DNA of 19,046 bases from JBDKTH01 sp964558295 (lineage in GTDB: Bacteria; Planctomycetota; Planctomycetia; Pirellulales; Thermoguttaceae), in assembly GCA_964558295.1 (NCBI GenBank), contig CAZLDQ010000113.1:1-19046 (forward strand), read 5' to 3'. How positions within the stretch are numbered: position 1 is the stretch's first letter; every line of letters begins with the position of its first letter. This document shows positions 1 through 7,856 of the stretch, one piece after another. The notes under the pieces are model-generated. The model saw only the letters and a list, made by a program, of their open reading frames with translations, did not search any database and was not told the origin of the DNA. A program made the translations under genes and the position numbers.

Positions 1-2
1 AA

Positions 3-377
3 CCTGTAACCCCACGGACCATCCTTCCTGGCACTCAGGCGGTGGCCAGCACCAAAACCCGGCACGACGGCTATTTTGCGTTCCGTGGTCTCCGTGGCGG
101 CGTCTACCAATTGACTACGGCCGATGGCCAAGGCATATGCCGATTGTGGGCCCCGGGTTCAGCCCCTCCGTCAGCGCAAGAAGGCATGCTACTCATCGCC
201 GGAAGCCATACGTTGCGGGGCCAAACCTATACCAGCAATGGGCTCTTCCCTCGCTGGAATCCTGGGCCCGTCGGCTTCTGGCTCACCAATCCGTGGGTCA
301 TCGGAGGAATTGTCGCCACAGCGGTAGCCGTCCCGGTGATCATCCATAACACCAACGACGGGCCTCATAGCCCCTGA
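3..377 (+). CDS. small carboxypeptidase-regulatory-like protein, C-terminal part (5' truncated)
   Basis: The frame is open to the left edge, so the N-terminus is missing. The GTG at 42 is probably an internal Val, because the codons before it already read as a beta-sandwich-like strand. The visible part has the end of a CarboxypepD_reg-like fold (DGYFAFRGLRGGVY), then CRLWAPGSAPPSA, then a hydrophobic helix (WVIGGIVATAVAVPVIIHN) and a short polar tail. It aligns along its whole length with the protein at 683-1222, so the two are tandem paralogs. Function is unknown. By analogy it is probably secreted and held in or near a membrane by the terminal helix. The paralogy is seen directly; the location is inferred. 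Confidence 0.75.
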   Translation, partial: PVTPRTILPGTQAVASTKTRHDGYFAFRGLRGGVYQLTTADGQGICRLWAPGSAPPSAQEGMLLIAGSHTLRGQTYTSNGLFPRWNPGPVGFWLTNPWVIGGIVATAVAVPVIIHNTNDGPHSP

Positions 378-682
378 CCTCGCGCTTCGCCACGAGCCTT
401 CTTCGCAAGACTCGGAAACGTCCTTCGGCTCACAGCGATTCCCCCACACCACGCGCCCCGTCGACGCTCGTCACCTGGACGTGATGCTCGCCCGCGGGGC
501 GATTCTCTTTCCAGTCTGGCCAACATCAGAAACCTGACCTTCCCCCAGCCTGGGCTTTCGTGTAGCATTCCGCCGCTTTTTCGCTTTACACCTGCGTTCG
601 TCGTTTCAGGAGCGTCGGACCAGCATCCTCGCGAAATCGCCCATACGACCCGTCGCTACCAGCCGACAGAAAGGAGCTACAC
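378..682. other. intergenic gap, mostly featureless
   Basis: No convincing gene is present in 305 bases; the short open frames here lack recognisable domains. The gap holds one small GC hairpin followed by a T-rich run (488-510). It ends with a clear Shine-Dalgarno, AAAGGAG at 670-676, six bases before the GTG start at 683. I see no convincing promoter. Confidence 0.5.
488..510 (+). terminator. possible weak intrinsic terminator
   Basis: A perfect 6-bp stem (TCGCCC / GGGCGA) with a GCG loop is followed by TTCTCTTT. It lies about 110 bases after the stop of the first small protein. The stem is short and the T run is broken by C, so this may be chance. Confidence 0.25.
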
Positions 683-1222
683 GTGGACTATTCGAGAGCC
701 ATAACCACCTTTGCCTTTGGATTGGCTTGCCTGGGGCTCCTCACCCCCACCCCGCTCTTGCATGCCGCCTCTCACGAATCCAAGCAGCAGACTCGCGAAA
801 TCTCGACAGTGGACGTCGCACTGGACACCGGCGGCGTCTTGCGTGGGCAGGTCGTCAATAGCCAAGGTGTTCCCCTGAAAAATACCTCGCTATCCCTCCG
901 CCAACTCCCGGGAGAGACCGTCACGACAGCAACCGACAATTCCGGCCGCTTCGAGCTGGCTGGCTTGCACGGCGGAACCTGCCAGATCGTAGCCGGCAGC
1001 AGTGTCGCCGTCTGCCGACTCTGGTCCCCCGACACCGCTCCTCCCTCGGCTAAACCCGCACTCCTGATCGTCGCAGACGGCCCCCAAGTGTTAGGGCAGC
1101 GTGGTCCGATTGCCAACTGGGCCCTCTCCCATCCCTGGATTGTCGCCGGTGTCGTCGCCACAGCGATCGCGGTTCCAGTCGCCATCCACAATCTCGACGA
1201 TGACGACCCGGTCAGTCCCTAG
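683..1222 (+). CDS. secreted carboxypeptidase-regulatory-like protein with conserved C-terminal helix
   Basis: This 179-residue protein starts at GTG, supported by AAAGGAG six bases upstream. Residues 1-30 look like a Sec signal peptide: a short charged start, a hydrophobic core FAFGLACLGLL, and a cleavage-like HAAS. Residues about 49-106 resemble a CarboxypepD_reg beta-sandwich (GGVLRGQVVNSQGVPL, TTATDNSGRFELAGLHGG). This is a binding or structural fold with no peptidase activity expected. CRLWSPDTAPPSA and a terminal hydrophobic helix (WIVAGVVATAIAVPVAIHN) with an acidic tail follow. The same blocks recur in the gene just upstream, so this is a tandem duplicate. The tail is not a PEP-CTERM: it lacks the PEP motif and a basic end. 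Specific function is unknown. Confidence 0.8.
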   Translation: MDYSRAITTFAFGLACLGLLTPTPLLHAASHESKQQTREISTVDVALDTGGVLRGQVVNSQGVPLKNTSLSLRQLPGETVTTATDNSGRFELAGLHGGTCQIVAGSSVAVCRLWSPDTAPPSAKPALLIVADGPQVLGQRGPIANWALSHPWIVAGVVATAIAVPVAIHNLDDDDPVSP

Positions 1223-1275
1223 CCCCGCGATCCTTCGGCGTCCCCTTAACGCCCCATCTGCCGTTGCAAGGCCGC

Positions 1276-1322
1276 GTTGGCGACCAAGCGCCAACCCACG
1301 CTCGCCGCAATGCATTGCCGAG
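1276..1322. repeat. two adjacent inverted repeats
   Basis: The first is a perfect 7-bp stem, GTTGGCG at 1276-1282 and CGCCAAC at 1289-1295, with a 6-base loop and no T run. The second (1301-1322) is a 12-base perfect palindrome GCAATGCATTGC flanked by CTCG and CGAG, with a two-base bulge on the left. They sit after the small-protein gene and about 60 bases before the candidate promoter. They could end the upstream transcript or bind a dimeric regulator; the sequence alone does not decide. Confidence 0.4.
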
Positions 1323-1380
1323 ACACCTGTTGCGCCCAACGCCCCCCTCAGTGCCGTCTTCACGGACAACGCAACTGAGC

Positions 1381-1410
1381 TTGACCCGAGCAGGAGTAAA
1401 CTGCTATTAA
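1381..1410 (+). promoter_or_regulatory. candidate promoter for the export operon
   Basis: TTGACC at 1381-1386 matches the -35 consensus at five of six positions. TATTAA at 1405-1410 matches the -10 consensus at four of six, with an 18-base spacer. It is the best such pair I noticed in the gap before the export block. This is pattern matching against the general sigma-70 consensus, which planctomycetes may follow only loosely. Confidence 0.3.
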
Positions 1411-1602
1411 CTGCCCCTCACTTATAACGAATTCTCGACATCGCATGATGCCCAAGCTGACATCAGGCGACACGAGCAGGTGGCCAGGCAAGCCACCGCG
1501 AGTATTCCGGTCCGTTTCCGTCTTATCACAACTGCCCCAAACACTCTCAATCTTTCTCAAATCATGGGTCATTGCATGGCAAGACAGCCGGCTGGAACCA
1601 GG

Positions 1603-2697
1603 ATGCCATATCGTCATTCCGCTGCGTCCCTATTCCTCCTGCTTGGCCTCGTCCTCGTGCTGAGCGGCTGTTCGACACGAATCTATGATGCCAAGAACTT
1701 ACCGGCAGAGTTGGCGGTTCAGCCGGTCGAGAACCTCAAGAAGGTGAACTTGTCGCGTCTCGGCGGCTATACGCGAAGCAATGAGCTGATTGACCGGGGA
1801 GACGTTTTGGAAATCAGCATTGCCACAGACTATAGCGAGCTGCCTCCCTATACAGCCCCCATTCGCGTTGCGGACGATGGAACGGCGAATGTACCCCTGA
1901 TTGGCAAGATTCATCTGGCGGGTCTGGAGATGGAGGAAGCCGAGCGAATCATCACGGCCGCAGCCATTCAGAACAATGTCTACCGCAATCCGCATGTCAC
2001 CGTGACGATGAAACGACAGCGTGTGAACCATATCACGGTGATCGGGGCAGTCAAAGAGCCCGGAACCTACCAGTTGCCGCGGGGTTCGAGCTATCTGCTG
2101 GCAGCGATCGTGTCGGCAGGCGGATTGGCCGACGACGCCAGTTCCAACGTGGAAGTCCGCCGCTCGGATCTGCTTCGTGGCGACCCCGCTGCGCCGAATC
2201 CACCGCAGATCGCTCAGGGAAGCGGCGCCCAATTGGCCGCCTACCATTCGCCCGACGACAGCGTTCCCTGGATTCGTGTCGACTTGGTCAGTGCCGCCCG
2301 CGAGGGAAATGGAGGCTATTACCTCAACGATGGCGACGTCGTAATGGTCGCGCCGCAATCACGAAAGCCGATTCAAGTACTAGGGCTCGTAGCCAAACCC
2401 GGCGCCTATGATATGCCCTTCAACGAAGACGTTTATCTCTTAGACGCGTTGGCTAAGGCCGGCGGCCGATCCACCGAACTGGCGGACAAGGTTCTCGTCA
2501 TCCGACAAATTCCCGGCCAAGCCGAACCCGCTCGGATCCAGGTCAGCATTCGTGAAGCGAAATACAACGGAACCGCGAACATTCTGCTGGCCGAGGGAGA
2601 CATCGTCACCGTCGAGCAGACTCCTATCACATTTGCGTGGGACGCCTTGCAACGATTCTTCCGCTTCAGTGTCGGCAGTTCCGTGGCTTTGTTCTGA
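1603..2697 (+). CDS. outer-membrane polysaccharide export lipoprotein (Wza type)
   Basis: The product forms the outer-membrane channel through which capsule or exopolysaccharide leaves the cell. Counted from ATG 1603 it is 364 residues. A lipoprotein signal ends in LSGC with Cys23 as the lipidated residue, and Ser follows, which suits outer-membrane sorting. A Poly_export domain spans about residues 60-142 (IDRGDVLEISI). Two SLBB domains follow: about 143-235 (HITVIGAVKEPGTYQLP) and 257-345 (IQVLGLVAKPGAYDMP). The C-terminal AWDALQRFFRFSVG may be the amphipathic membrane helix of Wza-like proteins. Starts at ATG 1576 or 1564 are possible; I prefer 1603 because it gives a normal-length signal. 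Only nine bases separate it from the Wzc-type gene, so the two are surely co-transcribed. Confidence 0.9.
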   Translation: MPYRHSAASLFLLLGLVLVLSGCSTRIYDAKNLPAELAVQPVENLKKVNLSRLGGYTRSNELIDRGDVLEISIATDYSELPPYTAPIRVADDGTANVPLIGKIHLAGLEMEEAERIITAAAIQNNVYRNPHVTVTMKRQRVNHITVIGAVKEPGTYQLPRGSSYLLAAIVSAGGLADDASSNVEVRRSDLLRGDPAAPNPPQIAQGSGAQLAAYHSPDDSVPWIRVDLVSAAREGNGGYYLNDGDVVMVAPQSRKPIQVLGLVAKPGAYDMPFNEDVYLLDALAKAGGRSTELADKVLVIRQIPGQAEPARIQVSIREAKYNGTANILLAEGDIVTVEQTPITFAWDALQRFFRFSVGSSVALF

Positions 2698-2706
2698 AAG
2701 AGACTG

Positions 2707-5073
2707 GTGGTTGGAATGTTGCAAGATCCGATCGAAACCTCGCCCGAACTCAGCCGCCAATCGACGACGCATCTGGTGCACATCATCCTCCAGTTCGCCC
2801 TCGCCGTACGGCACCGCAAGAACGTCGTAATCCTGGCCTTGGTCGTCAGTTCGCTGCTCGGCGGCCTCTACTATGCCACGGCAACCCGCTTCTACTCGGC
2901 CAAAGCTTCGCTGTTGGTAATGCAAAGCGGCAGCGCCGAAGTGATGTCGCCCTCCATGGCCGCCCAAGGCTCCCGGGGCGACAGCCTGATGCCAACCTAC
3001 GAAAACCTCCTACGCAGTGCCAAAGTCCTGGAAGGAGCGCTGGCCTATCTTCGCCCCGAAGATCGCATCGATTTCGCCGAGTTGCCCCGTGATCGTTGGA
3101 CCGGCGTTCTCCAGAAGAACCTGAGCGCCAAGGCAATCCGCGAGACGAATATTATCGAGATCGAGTACACATCCAAGGATCCCGCCGCCGCCGTGGCAAT
3201 CGTCAACGCAGTGGTTCAGTCGTATCTCGAATTCATGGACCGCACGCATAAGGGGACGGCCATCGCCATCATCAGCATCCTGAGCAAGGAGCGGGCGGAA
3301 CTGGCCACGCAACTCATGCAAAAAGAGCAGGAATTGCAGGCAGCACGACTCCAGGTCGGCGGGCTGTCGTCTCAAGAGAGTCCACACGTCGTCCATCCCA
3401 TCGTCAAGCGAGCCATCGACTTCAACGAAGCCTTGATCGATTCACAGAAAAAGCGGCTGGCGCTGGAGGCCTCCTACGCGGCCGTCGACGCCGCAGTCCG
3501 AAACGGCGAAGACCTCCATCAGGCGCTCCTCAGCGTAGTGGACGTGGCCGCCCGCGACCTGCTCCTCGGTACTCTCGGCTTCAGTATGGCAGACATCGAC
3601 AGCCAGAGCGAGGTCGAACGCAATCTCCTCGCCGACAAAACCGAACTGGCCACCCTTCAGCAGCATCTTGGCCCGCGCCACCCGCAAGTAATCGCCCTGA
3701 CCAACAAAATCCGTCTCGCCGAGGAGTATCTACTGGGCTATCAAGACCGCGTCAAGGAGCGGCTGGCCGGGCTTCAAAACTCGCACCTCGGCCCCATGCT
3801 TGTCACAATGCTGCGTCAGCGACTCAACGAGGCCAGACAACACGAGGCGGTCCTCGCTCAGCGTTACCAGGAAGCGATGGCAGAAGCGAATAATCTGACA
3901 GGCCAACTGGCTCAAGTTGAGATTCTTGAACATGATCTGACCTGGCTTCGCGACCTTCATGACGTGCTCCTCAAGCGAATCGCGGACCTCGATATGACAC
4001 ATGAAGGCCCGGACATCCGCACCACCATTGTCAGCGAACCGCTCCTCTCCACGACTCCCGTCTCCCCAAGCCTGAGAAAAGTGGGCCTCCTTGTACTGGC
4101 AGCCGGCTTGGGAATTGGGCTGTTGTTGGTCTACGTGCTCGATACGCTCGACGACCGTTTCCGTTCCGTCGACGAATTGCAGCAGCAGGTGGGAGCCCCG
4201 GTCTTGACCATGATTCGCCCCTTGGCCTCCAGCCCGTACACGGGCCTGGAGTCGTTACAAGTCTACGCTCATCCCGATACCTCCGAGAGCGAAGCGTTCC
4301 GCACCCTCCGGACGGCTTTGGCGCTGAACGATCGACCAACCCACCGCCTCGTTGTCACCAGTTCCGAACCCGGCGACGGCAAGACGACCGTCCTCGCCAA
4401 TCTGGCGATCGCCTGTGCCCAAGCCAAGAAACGAACACTGTTGATTGACGCCGACTTGCGTCGGCCCGGTCTCAGCACATTACTCAACCTGCGGGGCATG
4501 GACGGGTTGTCGATGGTGATCCGTGGCCATGGAAGCGTGGTTGACCAAGCCACCGCCCATATCCGCGCCTCGGGATTGGACGGCCTGGACATCCTGCCCG
4601 CAGGAACTCGCCCTTCAGATGCCGCCGAATTGTTGGCCCACCCACGCTTCGCGGAACTTCTCGCGTGGGCGGAGACGGTTTACGATCAAATCCTCATCGA
4701 CAGTCCTCCTACCCTTGCCGCCAGCGATACCGCCATCATCGGCCGACTCTGTGATGGCGTACTTCTGGTCGTCCAGCCGGAGAAGAATCGTCGACGCTTG
4801 GTGATGCGAGCAGCCGAAAGCTTGGCCGTGGTCAAAATCCCCTTGCTCGGGATCATCATCAACCGCGTCGCCGCGCAAGGCGACCACAGCTACTACGGAT
4901 ACGGGGAAGGATACGGATGCGATTACCATTACGGCGTTGATCCTTCCCCGGACCACACCAGCGAGCCATCTGAATATGGGATCCCAAGCGATGGACTCTC
5001 CCCTGAACTTCACGCCGATCGCGCAGAGCCCTTGCCCCATCCTGGACTGATCACTCCACGAAGAGTCGCTTGA
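2707..5073 (+). CDS. polysaccharide co-polymerase / bacterial tyrosine autokinase (Wzc type)
   Basis: This inner-membrane protein sets chain length and, by cycles of tyrosine autophosphorylation, controls polymer export with the Wza partner encoded just upstream. Counted from GTG 2707 it has 788 residues. It has a Wzz-type N-terminus with TM1 at about 40-58, a long periplasmic coiled-coil region, TM2 at about 459-478, then a fused BY-kinase. Kinase motifs: Walker A SSEPGDGKTT with Lys559, Walker A' LLIDADLRRP with Asp581 and Asp583, and Walker B ILIDSPP with Asp665. A tyrosine cluster (Tyr729, 730, 732, 736, 740, 742) near the C-terminus is the expected phosphorylation site. The fused layout is the proteobacterial Wzc one, not the split Firmicutes form. 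ATG 2716 is an alternative start. Confidence 0.93.
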   Translation: MVGMLQDPIETSPELSRQSTTHLVHIILQFALAVRHRKNVVILALVVSSLLGGLYYATATRFYSAKASLLVMQSGSAEVMSPSMAAQGSRGDSLMPTYENLLRSAKVLEGALAYLRPEDRIDFAELPRDRWTGVLQKNLSAKAIRETNIIEIEYTSKDPAAAVAIVNAVVQSYLEFMDRTHKGTAIAIISILSKERAELATQLMQKEQELQAARLQVGGLSSQESPHVVHPIVKRAIDFNEALIDSQKKRLALEASYAAVDAAVRNGEDLHQALLSVVDVAARDLLLGTLGFSMADIDSQSEVERNLLADKTELATLQQHLGPRHPQVIALTNKIRLAEEYLLGYQDRVKERLAGLQNSHLGPMLVTMLRQRLNEARQHEAVLAQRYQEAMAEANNLTGQLAQVEILEHDLTWLRDLHDVLLKRIADLDMTHEGPDIRTTIVSEPLLSTTPVSPSLRKVGLLVLAAGLGIGLLLVYVLDTLDDRFRSVDELQQQVGAPVLTMIRPLASSPYTGLESLQVYAHPDTSESEAFRTLRTALALNDRPTHRLVVTSSEPGDGKTTVLANLAIACAQAKKRTLLIDADLRRPGLSTLLNLRGMDGLSMVIRGHGSVVDQATAHIRASGLDGLDILPAGTRPSDAAELLAHPRFAELLAWAETVYDQILIDSPPTLAASDTAIIGRLCDGVLLVVQPEKNRRRLVMRAAESLAVVKIPLLGIIINRVAAQGDHSYYGYGEGYGCDYHYGVDPSPDHTSEPSEYGIPSDGLSPELHADRAEPLPHPGLITPRRVA

Positions 5074-5097
5074 CCCCGCGCAAACACGGAGAGCCCC

Positions 5098-5101
5098 GGA
5101 G
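5098..5101 (+). promoter_or_regulatory. ribosome binding site fixing the ligase start
   Basis: GGAG lies seven bases before ATG 5109. The frame also opens at TTG 5070, which overlaps the previous stop, but that codon has no comparable site. I therefore start the protein at 5109. Confidence 0.55.
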
Positions 5102-5108
5102 CGGACCA

Positions 5109-7856
5109 ATGATGCACGCCAAGCTGTCTCTGAGTTCCACCGACGGCACGCCTCTCGGCGGCAATGACTCTGCGGAAACGTTGTTGCTGTACCTGATCGA
5201 TGGTGGACTGGCAGGCTGTATCTTCGTCGTCCCCTTTCTGCTCGGGGGGCGAATGGCCGTGGGGCAATTCCTTCTCGTCCTCCTGGCGGTCGTTGTTGCC
5301 CTGGCTTGGGCAGTGCGACAGGCAATGCGCCGCCATGGAAATTGGCGATGGTCTGGTGCGGAACTGCTCCTGCTGGCCGGCGTGGCCATCCTGGTCCTCC
5401 AAATCGTTCCGTTACCGCAATCCGTTCTGAAGTGGCTGGTCCCTTACACCGTTTCTCTCCTGCCGCTCTGGTCACCCGACCAAGCGGCCACCTTCCACCT
5501 CGGCCCCTGGTCGCAGATTTCCCTGACCCCAGCCGCCACCCGCGCCGGTCTGACCCTTTTTCTGGCGTACAGCCTCCTCTTTTTGGTCACCGTCCAACGA
5601 ATCCGCACGCTTGATGATGTGGAACGGATTTTGCGTTGGCTGGCCCTGGCTGCCATGCTCATGGCATCCTTCGGCCTGATCCAATTCTTCACCAACAACG
5701 GCAAGTTCTTCTGGTTCTACGAACACCCCTTCTCGAACACCGCCGCAGTGGTCAACGGCAGTTTCACCAATCGCAATCATTTCGCTCATTTCCTCGCGCT
5801 GGGCGTTGGGCCGCTGATCTGGTGGATTCAGCACGCATGGCGTTCGCGTCACCATCACACCCGACATCATTTCGCGCAGCACACCCAGGATATCCCCACG
5901 ATCAAGCTTGGCCCCGGCTTTCGTATCTTGGCGTTTGCCGTCGTCTTGTTCGCGATCTTGCTCTCTCTGTCGCGCGGTGGAGCGTTGGTCACCTTCGTGG
6001 CGGTCGCCATCGCCGTTGCCGTCTGCTACCGCGCCGGTGTCCTGAGCTTTCGCCTGGTAGCCGGTCTGGCCGGCACCACCCTTTTGGTCGGCCTGTGCCT
6101 GGCAATCTATGGTCAAGAACAGATCGCCAATCGCCTCGACGACTTCGCCCAAGGCAACATCGCCGCTCTTGACGGCGCTCACGGACGCCGCACCATTTGG
6201 CAGACGACGCTCAAAGCCATCCCTCATTTTTGGCTCTTCGGTTCCGGCGAAGGAAGCTTCACGCATGTTTATCCGATCTTTCTTCCGTGGCGCAACACGA
6301 GCAAATACTATTCGCATGCCGAGAACGGCTACCTGCAAGTGACCCTGGAAACAGGGCTCGTCGGCTTGGTGTTGCTTCTTATCGGCATCGCAGTCTGCAG
6401 CTTCTGGTGCCTGAATAGCCTGCGAACCAGTAGTTCAAAGCGTCATCTCACATGTACCGGCGCCGTGGCAGCCGGCCTGGCTGTCAGTGTGTTGCACAGC
6501 GTCGTCGACTTCGTCTGGTACGTCCCTGGTTGCATGGCAATCGTGGCGATCCTGGCGGCTTGCGCCTGCCGCCTCCGACAGATGGCCACGGAAAAAGCCT
6601 CGCCCTCCTTCGCACATCATCGCCTGCCGCGTGCCGGTGCCGTCGCAATCACGGTGTTTCTCCTGGGGCTCGGCATCTGGATGTCAAGCGACCGCTTGGG
6701 CCCCGTCCGTGCAGAACCGAATTGGATCCGCTACTTGATCATGCAACGCAGACCGCTTGACCGTGTGGCGATCGATCCAAACATCGATCATCCGTCGACC
6801 GCCGAAGAAGAACGTGATACGCTCCTGGCCATCGAACAAAAAATCGCCGATCACCTGGAAGAGGTCACGCGGTGGGATCCGAATCATACCGAAGCACATT
6901 TCGCCTTGGCGGCCTCCTACCTACGGCTCTTCGACCAGCTCCAAGCCGCCTCGTCAATCAATACCATGCCGCTGAGCGAGATCAGTGACGCCGCAAGCCG
7001 TTCGCAGTTCGCCTCACGGGAGGCCTTAAACGAGTGGCTCCATCGAGCCATCGGCCCCCATGCTCAACTCCTGGACCGTGCCCTCTGGCACGCGTGGAAG
7101 GGCCTGACGATTTGCCCCTTGGAGGGAGCAGGCTACCTCTACCTGGGCGAACTGTGTTTTCTCCAAGGCGCCCCCGCGACAACCAAAACAGCCTATCTCG
7201 CCCAAGCACGCCAGGTCGGCCCCTATGATGGAACCGTCCTCTTCTATGCCGGAAAGGAGGCCGCCCGCAACGGCGATCTCGCCCAAGCGCTCACCTGCTG
7301 GCAGCAATCGTACAACTGCGGACGTCCCTATCAACATCAGCTGATCAACTTCCTCGTAGGCCGAACCGCACCGGAACACCTCGGCGAGGAAATCCAGTTC
7401 ATCCTTCAGACCTTCCAGCCCGATATCCACATCCTGCGCCAACTCTTCCGAGCCTATCAGCCAATCGCCAGTGCTGACCAGATGATCGCTCTCCGGCAAG
7501 CCTATGCCATGGCGGCCACGGCCGAGGCGGCCCGAGAGAAACAGGACCAGGCGGTTTCCTGTTGGCTCGAAGCCTCGCGGCTCTATGCGCAACTTGGCGA
7601 TGCCACGCAACAATTGGCCTGCGCCCAGAATGCCGTGCATTCCAATCCCAATCACTTCGAGGCGCGTCTGGTCCTCGCCTCCTGCCTGGCCGACCAACAA
7701 CATTATGCCGAAGCCGAAGCCCAACTGCGCTGGTGTTTGCAACGCAAACCGAATCACCGACCTTTGGAAGGCAAGCTCCACGAAGTCATCCAAAATCGCA
7801 TTCGCAGTGAGGGGCAAACCGCAATACACGTCTCGCCGGAAGCCCCACGACGATGA
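5109..7856 (+). CDS. O-antigen ligase/polymerase-family membrane protein with C-terminal TPR-like region
   Basis: The protein has 915 residues. Residues about 20-530 hold roughly a dozen hydrophobic helices. The Wzy_C/O-antigen ligase signatures are SRGG (Ser288-Gly291) before a long helix pair, and HAENGYLQVTLETGLVGL starting at His403, the conserved periplasmic-loop region of this family. Members join or polymerise lipid-linked glycans on the periplasmic face. The last 370 or so residues are soluble and helical with TPR-like repeats (DPNHTEAHFALAASYLRL, NPNHFEARLVLASCLADQ), probably a protein-docking arm. Whether it acts as polymerase or as ligase cannot be told from sequence. Its stop overlaps the next start (ATGA), indicating translational coupling. 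A second family member is encoded at 17729. Confidence 0.88.
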   Translation: MMHAKLSLSSTDGTPLGGNDSAETLLLYLIDGGLAGCIFVVPFLLGGRMAVGQFLLVLLAVVVALAWAVRQAMRRHGNWRWSGAELLLLAGVAILVLQIVPLPQSVLKWLVPYTVSLLPLWSPDQAATFHLGPWSQISLTPAATRAGLTLFLAYSLLFLVTVQRIRTLDDVERILRWLALAAMLMASFGLIQFFTNNGKFFWFYEHPFSNTAAVVNGSFTNRNHFAHFLALGVGPLIWWIQHAWRSRHHHTRHHFAQHTQDIPTIKLGPGFRILAFAVVLFAILLSLSRGGALVTFVAVAIAVAVCYRAGVLSFRLVAGLAGTTLLVGLCLAIYGQEQIANRLDDFAQGNIAALDGAHGRRTIWQTTLKAIPHFWLFGSGEGSFTHVYPIFLPWRNTSKYYSHAENGYLQVTLETGLVGLVLLLIGIAVCSFWCLNSLRTSSSKRHLTCTGAVAAGLAVSVLHSVVDFVWYVPGCMAIVAILAACACRLRQMATEKASPSFAHHRLPRAGAVAITVFLLGLGIWMSSDRLGPVRAEPNWIRYLIMQRRPLDRVAIDPNIDHPSTAEEERDTLLAIEQKIADHLEEVTRWDPNHTEAHFALAASYLRLFDQLQAASSINTMPLSEISDAASRSQFASREALNEWLHRAIGPHAQLLDRALWHAWKGLTICPLEGAGYLYLGELCFLQGAPATTKTAYLAQARQVGPYDGTVLFYAGKEAARNGDLAQALTCWQQSYNCGRPYQHQLINFLVGRTAPEHLGEEIQFILQTFQPDIHILRQLFRAYQPIASADQMIALRQAYAMAATAEAAREKQDQAVSCWLEASRLYAQLGDATQQLACAQNAVHSNPNHFEARLVLASCLADQQHYAEAEAQLRWCLQRKPNHRPLEGKLHEVIQNRIRSEGQTAIHVSPEAPRR

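Larger units (their letters stand above)
1223..1602. other. regulatory gap ahead of the polysaccharide export genes
   Basis: About 380 non-coding bases separate the small proteins from the export lipoprotein. They hold two neighbouring inverted repeats (1276-1322) and a candidate promoter (1381-1410), which would give a leader of nearly 190 bases. An open frame reaches back to 1480 in the lipoprotein frame, but its extra N-terminal stretch does not suit a lipoprotein signal and I treat it as leader. Confidence 0.5.

Noticed and set aside
683..1222. PEP-CTERM/exosortase signal at the end of the small protein
   Set aside because: There is a terminal helix, but no PEP-type motif before it and no basic residues after it; the tail is acidic.
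1480..1602. Earlier start of the Wza-type protein at GTG 1480
   Set aside because: It would put about 60 residues before the lipobox Cys, far longer than a lipoprotein signal.
4615..5475. Minus-strand open frame of 286 codons
   Set aside because: It spans the end of the kinase gene and the start of the ligase gene, both of which have clear motifs on the plus strand.
5472..6338. Minus-strand open frame of 288 codons
   Set aside because: It is a shadow inside the ligase-family gene: a charged, Gln/Gly-rich product with no domain or start signal.
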